DNA from: Bacteroidales bacterium
Lineage (GTDB): Bacteria; Bacteroidota; Bacteroidia; Bacteroidales; UBA12077
Direction of reading: 5' to 3'
DNA length: 11,314 nucleotides
NCBI GenBank assembly: GCA_003446015.1
Contig: DMBU01000115.1
Location: forward strand, 1-11,314
Shown: positions 8,223 to 11,314 of the stretch, in pieces
How positions within the stretch are numbered: position 1 is the stretch's first letter
How the letters are laid out: every line of letters starts with the position of its first letter
Made by a program: the position numbers and the translations under genes
The notes under the pieces: generated by a model
Databases searched by the model: none
What the model was told of the DNA's origin: nothing
The model's input: the letters and a program-made list of their open reading frames with translations, nothing else

Positions 8223-8315
8223 GCCACTAAAACACTAAGACTCAAAGCCTCACTAAACGCAATTTATCAACCTCTTATGCCTTTGTGATAATTTGAGTCT
8301 TTGTGGTTTTGTGGC
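8223..8315. repeat. Long imperfect palindrome of the GCCAC/CACTAAA type
   Basis: The arms 8223-8245 and 8293-8315 are inverted copies matching at 20 of 23 positions; the left arm starts GCCACTAAAACACTAAGACT. Inside, TTATCA (8264-8269) pairs with TGATAA (8286-8291). The left half also repeats a CACTAAA word. From memory, this resembles the interspersed GCCAC...CTTTGTG palindromes common between genes in Bacteroidota; copy number cannot be checked in this window. It begins 42 bp after the peptidase stop and could fold in the 3' end of that transcript and help end or stabilise it. Confidence 0.7.
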
Positions 8316-8450
8316 GTAATTTATCTTAATTAGACAAGTACTCGGTAGTTACGATTTCTTTTAAATTTTCGAATTAGCTGTTTTCTTATAACTTCAATAA
8401 ATTAAAAATTGGTTGTCCGCTTTTATGCATACTAAACTATTATTTCTCAG

Positions 8451-8555
8451 AAAATCAATTATTTGCCCCGAACCCTAAAGGGAGTAATTGATTTTCTTCA
8501 CACCCCTGACTGCCGTCAGGCAAGTCTTCAGGGTTTGGGGCAAATGAAGAAAATC
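8451..8555. repeat. Compact multi-arm palindromic element
   Basis: Several inverted repeats are nested or overlapping. ATTTGCCCC-led arm 8461-8480 pairs with 8526-8545 (18 of 20, plus one G-T). CCTGAC-TGCC-GTCAGG sits at 8505-8520. AAAATCAATTA (8451-8461) pairs with TAATTGATTTT (8485-8495). GATTTTCTTC (8490-8499) pairs with GAAGAAAATC (8546-8555). The segment 8485-8499 can therefore pair either upstream or downstream. It is far more GC-rich than the flanks. It looks like a REP-type intergenic repeat rather than a gene; there is no terminator-like T run directly after it. Confidence 0.65.
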
Positions 8556-8620
8556 GAATTCAAATTGGGCACAAAAACGGATAAACATAAAAAAAAATAA
8601 TTCATTTTTTACACTTTTTT

Positions 8621-8651
8621 TTTGCAATTTAAAAATTATTACATAGTTTTG
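8621..8651 (+). promoter_or_regulatory. Bacteroidetes-type promoter of the ABC/GntR operon
   Basis: TTTG (8621-8624) and TAGTTTTG (8644-8651) match the Bacteroidetes -33 (TTTG) and -7 (TAnnTTTG) elements, with a 19-nt spacer in the accepted 19-21 range. Transcription should begin near 8658, giving a leader of about 34 nt before the ATPase start at 8692. A second TAGTTTTG lies at 8660-8667 but has no TTTG at the right distance. Confidence 0.7.
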
Positions 8652-8677
8652 TAGTGTGTTAGTTTTGTAATACACTA
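8652..8677. promoter_or_regulatory. Operator, probably bound by the operon's GntR (YtrA-type) regulator
   Basis: TAGTGTGTTA, six bases, TAATACACTA is an inverted repeat with a single mismatch over ten positions per arm. It begins at the last base of the -7 element and covers the predicted start site, so a bound dimer would block transcription. YtrA-subfamily repressors typically regulate their own ABC operons through such sites. The encoded GntR protein at 10302 is the obvious candidate, but binding is inferred from position and symmetry alone. Confidence 0.65.
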
Positions 8678-8691
8678 ATATTGTAACTAAG

Positions 8692-9540
8692 ATGATAAAA
8701 ATAGAAGAATTAGAATTTTATTATAAAAGAAAAAGTGAGCTCTTTCAACATTTAAATGTTGATTTAAACGAAGGTAAAGTATACGGAATTCTCGGTCATA
8801 ACGGAGCCGGAAAAACAACTCTACTTAAGCTTATAGCTGGTTTGTTGTTCCCCAAATCAGGCAAATGCTCAGTAAATGGATTTGTACCTAAAGAACGTAA
8901 CCCCTATTTTTTGCAGGAAATATTTTATATTCCTGAGGAGTTTGAATTTCCTTCCACAACAATAGCTAAATACATTAAAACTCATTCGGGCTTTTATCCT
9001 AAATTCGATATGAATATTATGGATGATTTATTGAATGAATTTGAATTATCTGTAAGCAGGAAAATTCATAATTTATCGTTTGGACAAAAAAAGAAACTAT
9101 TAATTGCTTTTGCGGTTTCGACAAACTGTAAAATTTTACTTATGGATGAACCTACAAATGGTCTTGACATTCCATCTAAAAGTAAATTCAGAAAAGTTAT
9201 TGCATCGTACTTTAACGACGACAGATTATTTATCATCTCAACACATCAGGTTAGGGATCTTGATAATATTTTGGATACCATTATCGTCATCGAAAAAGGC
9301 GAAGTAATTTTTAATCAAACTATAGAAGAAATCCAAAATACTTTATCGTTCCAAAAAGTAAAAAACCTTAGTGAAATGGATCATGTACTTTTCTCCGAAA
9401 AAGAATTCGGGGGATTTTCGGTTTTAGCAGAAAGTAAAGATTTTGGAGAAACAAAAATTGATATCGAATTACTTTATAAGGCAATAAATTCAAACAAAGA
9501 AACTATTAATGAAGCTTTTAAAAATGAACACAATAACTAA
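8692..9540 (+). CDS. ABC transporter ATP-binding protein (YtrB/CcmA-like)
   Basis: This 282-residue cytoplasmic ATPase should pair with the membrane protein encoded next. Walker A GHNGAGKTT (35-43), signature LSFGQ (128-132, usually LSGGQ), Walker B ILLMDE (148-153), D-loop GLD (157-159) and switch H185 in ISTHQ are present, so it should be active. About 70 residues after the ATPase core form a C-terminal extension of unknown role. The ATG is 15 nt after the operator and the protein starts in the normal beta strand of the fold, so the start is secure. Its gene overlaps the permease gene by 17 bp. In other bacteria, ATPases in GntR(YtrA)-controlled operons have been linked to cell-envelope stress or export; the substrate here is unknown. 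Confidence 0.94.
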   Translation: MIKIEELEFYYKRKSELFQHLNVDLNEGKVYGILGHNGAGKTTLLKLIAGLLFPKSGKCSVNGFVPKERNPYFLQEIFYIPEEFEFPSTTIAKYIKTHSGFYPKFDMNIMDDLLNEFELSVSRKIHNLSFGQKKKLLIAFAVSTNCKILLMDEPTNGLDIPSKSKFRKVIASYFNDDRLFIISTHQVRDLDNILDTIIVIEKGEVIFNQTIEEIQNTLSFQKVKNLSEMDHVLFSEKEFGGFSVLAESKDFGETKIDIELLYKAINSNKETINEAFKNEHNN

Positions 9541-10300
9541 AAATAAATATTTCAGTTTCCAACGATTTATGCTGCTTCTTAAAAAAGAGGCCCAATTTAA
9601 TGTAAAGCGTGATTTGTTAATTGTTGGAGCCATGTTTAGTCTTTTCACCCTTGTAATGACATTGGTATTTGAGTTTGACGAAGGTAATTATGATAGCGAG
9701 ATGTTAGAGAATCTGCATTTCATAGCTTTTACTGTGATGCTTTTTGTAGGTGGAGTTTTTATAAGTAGTTTCAGTTTTATGGAACTTCGCGATAAACTGA
9801 AATCACATTTCTATTTATTAACTCCAGGTTCGAACTTTGAGAAATTCCTTGGCAATTTATTAATCTCACTGGTAGCGTATATCTTATTTATGATTGTAAC
9901 ATACCTGACATATTCATGGATTTTTAATTGGATTGTATTCAAATTGTATGGTTTACAATTTAGCCCACTCAATTTAATAAGCGAAGAGTTCTTGATTGCA
10001 ATTAACGTTTTCGTATTAGTACATAGCATTTCGTTTCTTGGGTCGATTACGTTTAAAAAGTATCCTGTAATTTTTACACCAATTGCCGGTTTTATACTAT
10101 TAACTGTAGTATCCTTATTTAATGAGCTAATGGAGAAAATTGTGTTTGCTAAAATGGATCTTGACAAACACTTATCTAACATTGATTTCGAAGATTTTTT
10201 CGGGCAATATGAAAATCTATTCAAGTTTATATTATTCTATGTTATTCCAATAATACTCTGGATTACAACATACCTTAAACTTAATGAAAAAGAATACTAA
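9524..10300 (+). CDS. ABC-2-like transporter membrane subunit
   Basis: This polytopic protein of 258 residues has about six membrane helices: a first hairpin after the amphipathic start, then segments around LHFIAFTVMLFVGG, LLISLVAYILFMIVTY, INVFVLVHSISFLG, VIFTPIAGFILLTVVSLF and a last one near the C-terminus. The segment LKSHFYLLTPGSNFEKFLGNLL between helices 2 and 3 is typical of Bacteroidota permeases in GntR/ABC operons. The start chosen is MNTITKNKYF at 9524, which follows an A-rich run and resembles family starts; an in-frame ATG at 9509 would add five residues. The gene overlaps the ATPase end by 17 bp and is followed 1 bp later by the GntR gene, so the three are tightly coupled. No substrate is apparent. 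Confidence 0.85.
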   Translation: MNTITKNKYFSFQRFMLLLKKEAQFNVKRDLLIVGAMFSLFTLVMTLVFEFDEGNYDSEMLENLHFIAFTVMLFVGGVFISSFSFMELRDKLKSHFYLLTPGSNFEKFLGNLLISLVAYILFMIVTYLTYSWIFNWIVFKLYGLQFSPLNLISEEFLIAINVFVLVHSISFLGSITFKKYPVIFTPIAGFILLTVVSLFNELMEKIVFAKMDLDKHLSNIDFEDFFGQYENLFKFILFYVIPIILWITTYLKLNEKEY

Positions 10301-10301
10301 A

Positions 10302-10667
10302 ATGGAATTTAACGATAATAAAGCAATATATCTTCAGATAACGGATCTGTTTTTTGATGAAATCCTGATGAAGAAATGGAATAATGGGGACAGAATTCCA
10401 TCAGTTAGAGAATTGGCAATAAATATTGAAGTTAACCCAAATACTGTTATGAGAACATACAACTATTTACAGGAAAAAGGAATTGTTTTTAATAAAAGGG
10501 GCATAGGATATTTTCTTGCCGACGATGCTTACAAAGCAACACTGAATTTGAGAAAAGAAGAATTTATTCAACAGGAACTTCCACAAATATTTAAAACAAT
10601 GAACTTGTTGGATATCAAGCTTAAAGATCTTGAAATTCTTTATAACGAACACATTAACAAAAAATAA
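10302..10667 (+). CDS. GntR-family transcriptional regulator, YtrA subfamily
   Basis: This 121-residue protein has an N-terminal winged helix-turn-helix (about 1-72) and only a short helical tail, the hallmark of the YtrA subfamily, which lacks a large ligand-binding domain. The entry is MEFNDNKAIYLQITDLFFDE, and the recognition region reads IPSVRELAINIEVNPNTVMRTYNYLQ (32-57), followed by the wing KRGIGYFL (65-72). The start at 10302 matches the family opening; an in-frame ATG at 10284 would add six residues inside the permease gene. It lies third in the operon, 1 bp after the permease stop, and probably represses the operon through the inverted repeat at 8652-8677. The effector is unknown. 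Confidence 0.93.
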   Translation: MEFNDNKAIYLQITDLFFDEILMKKWNNGDRIPSVRELAINIEVNPNTVMRTYNYLQEKGIVFNKRGIGYFLADDAYKATLNLRKEEFIQQELPQIFKTMNLLDIKLKDLEILYNEHINKK

Positions 10668-10671
10668 GGAA

Positions 10672-11304
10672 ATGAAAAAAAGCAATATTATTTTACTCAG
10701 CATATTGGTAATTGTTCTTCTAACAATTATTGCTTTACAAATTCGATTCAAATCATATATACAAAATTTAAATAACGAAAAGATTGAACTAAGCTATAAT
10801 TCTTTTAATGAAATCGTTGTAGAAGATGGTTGGTTTGTTGAATTTTATATTGATACCATTACTAAAGTCAACTTTAGTTCTGACTCCATTAAAGATTTTA
10901 TCACCTTAAATGACGATAAATTAATACTTGAGAAATCAGAAATTGATTCAAAAAACAAGAAAGTAATAAAAATATTCAATCCTGAAATTAAGCAGGTGAA
11001 ATTATCCGGAAATTCGAGAATGTATTACTATTTAGATTCTATCGATACATTACATGTGAGTCTCAAAGACCAGAGTGACTTAATTCTGACAGGTAGAATA
11101 TCAGACGATGGAGATAAAAACAGAACGCAAAGCAAAATAAATTTTCTGGATATTACACTTTCGAACAATTCAAGCATCAGCATCTACAGTGATGTAAATC
11201 AGTTACAAGGCGAATTAAAAGATACCAGTTACTGTCGTTTGACGGAAAAAGTAAATATTATTGATTTTACTAAATCTCCAGAAGCAAATTTAAATTCCTG
11301 GTAA
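10672..11304 (+). CDS. Membrane-anchored GIN-domain-like (DUF2807-type) protein
   Basis: This 210-residue protein has one N-terminal hydrophobic segment (about 5-23, no clear cleavage site), so most of it should face the periplasm or outside. The remainder is beta-rich and fits the head GIN domain pattern: FNEIVVEDGWFVEFYID (45-61), then a strand pair with KLILEK, NPEIKQVKLSGNSRMYYY (103-120) and LHVSLKDQSDLILTG (127-141), with SNNSSISIYS (164-173) as a later turn. GIN proteins are frequent in Bacteroidota and their function is unsettled. An earlier ATG at 10630 is in frame, but 10672 follows the GntR stop by 4 bp with AAGGA ahead of it and begins the signal-like segment MKKSNIILLS. The short gap puts it in the ABC/GntR operon. 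The family call rests on pattern recognition only. Confidence 0.8.
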   Translation: MKKSNIILLSILVIVLLTIIALQIRFKSYIQNLNNEKIELSYNSFNEIVVEDGWFVEFYIDTITKVNFSSDSIKDFITLNDDKLILEKSEIDSKNKKVIKIFNPEIKQVKLSGNSRMYYYLDSIDTLHVSLKDQSDLILTGRISDDGDKNRTQSKINFLDITLSNNSSISIYSDVNQLQGELKDTSYCRLTEKVNIIDFTKSPEANLNSW

Positions 11305-11308
11305 AAAA

Positions 11309-11314
11309 ATGAAT
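11309..11314 (+). CDS. Possible start of a next operon gene (cut off by window edge)
   Basis: ATGAAT begins 4 bp after the GIN-like gene stop, behind an A-rich run, the same spacing and context as the other starts in this operon. Only two codons are visible, so this is a guess from spacing. Confidence 0.3.

Larger units (their letters stand above)
8182..8691. other. 510-bp gap without genes: two palindromic repeats and an operon promoter
   Basis: No convincing coding frame was found on either strand; the short frames here run through repeats. From left to right it holds an AT-only palindrome TTATTATAATAA (8206-8217), a long imperfect palindrome (8223-8315), an undistinguished AT-rich stretch (8316-8450), a compact multi-arm palindromic element (8451-8555), a long A/T tract (8590-8623), and the promoter and operator of the following ABC/GntR operon (8621-8677). 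Confidence 0.8.

Noticed and set aside
8475..8675. Open frame of 66 codons on the - strand in the large gap
   Set aside because: It runs through the palindromic element and the promoter/operator of the next operon, is of low complexity, and has no recognisable protein pattern.
8182..8691. CRISPR array or small mobile element in the repeat-rich gap
   Set aside because: The repeats are inverted and unrelated to one another, with no regular spacers, no transposase gene and no target-site duplication seen.
9811..10224. Open frame of 137 codons on the - strand inside the ABC-2-like permease gene
   Set aside because: It is wholly inside a convincing membrane protein gene and has no recognisable motif.

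Overview
The window looks like a low-GC Bacteroidota chromosome segment. The grounds are the lack of Shine-Dalgarno sequences before most genes, a Bacteroidetes-type promoter (TTTG, 19 nt, TAnnTTTG), GCCAC/CACTAAA-type palindromic repeats in a gene-free gap, and gene families typical of that phylum: LytS/LytR pairs, stand-alone FtsX/MacB permeases, an NtrC-type regulator paired with a PAS kinase, a YtrA-type GntR/ABC operon and a GIN-domain protein. Genus or family cannot be read from this sequence.

Region 1 (1-1233, + strand): the 3' end of a LytS-like sensor kinase is followed 3 bp later by its LytTR response regulator. A hairpin at 1207-1233 lies between that pair and the converging permease gene and could terminate both.

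Region 2 (1257-6568): a large FtsX/MacB-type ABC permease on the - strand diverges from a two-gene + strand operon, an NtrC-family sigma-54 activator and a membrane-bound PAS histidine kinase. The 180-bp gap between them holds the most interesting regulatory reading in the window. A sigma-54-like -24/-12 element points at the permease, and two 15-bp dyads 21 bp apart (one perfect, one degenerate) are centred near -99 and -120 from the predicted start. The simple model is that the kinase activates the regulator, which binds the dyads and turns on the permease. No ATPase gene lies beside this permease.

Region 3 (6655-8181): an exported zinc metallopeptidase carries an M3-like HExGHxxH motif and an ACE-like NPxFxE third-ligand region.

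Region 4 (8182-8691): a 510-bp gap holds two unrelated palindromic repeat elements and then the promoter and operator of the last operon.

Region 5 (8692-11304, + strand, probably continuing past the edge): an ABC ATPase, its membrane partner, a YtrA-subfamily GntR repressor and a membrane-anchored GIN-like protein are packed with overlaps or gaps of a few bases. The promoter overlaps a 10-6-10 inverted repeat, which fits autorepression by the GntR protein. Functions are inferred from motifs; no substrate can be assigned to either transporter.
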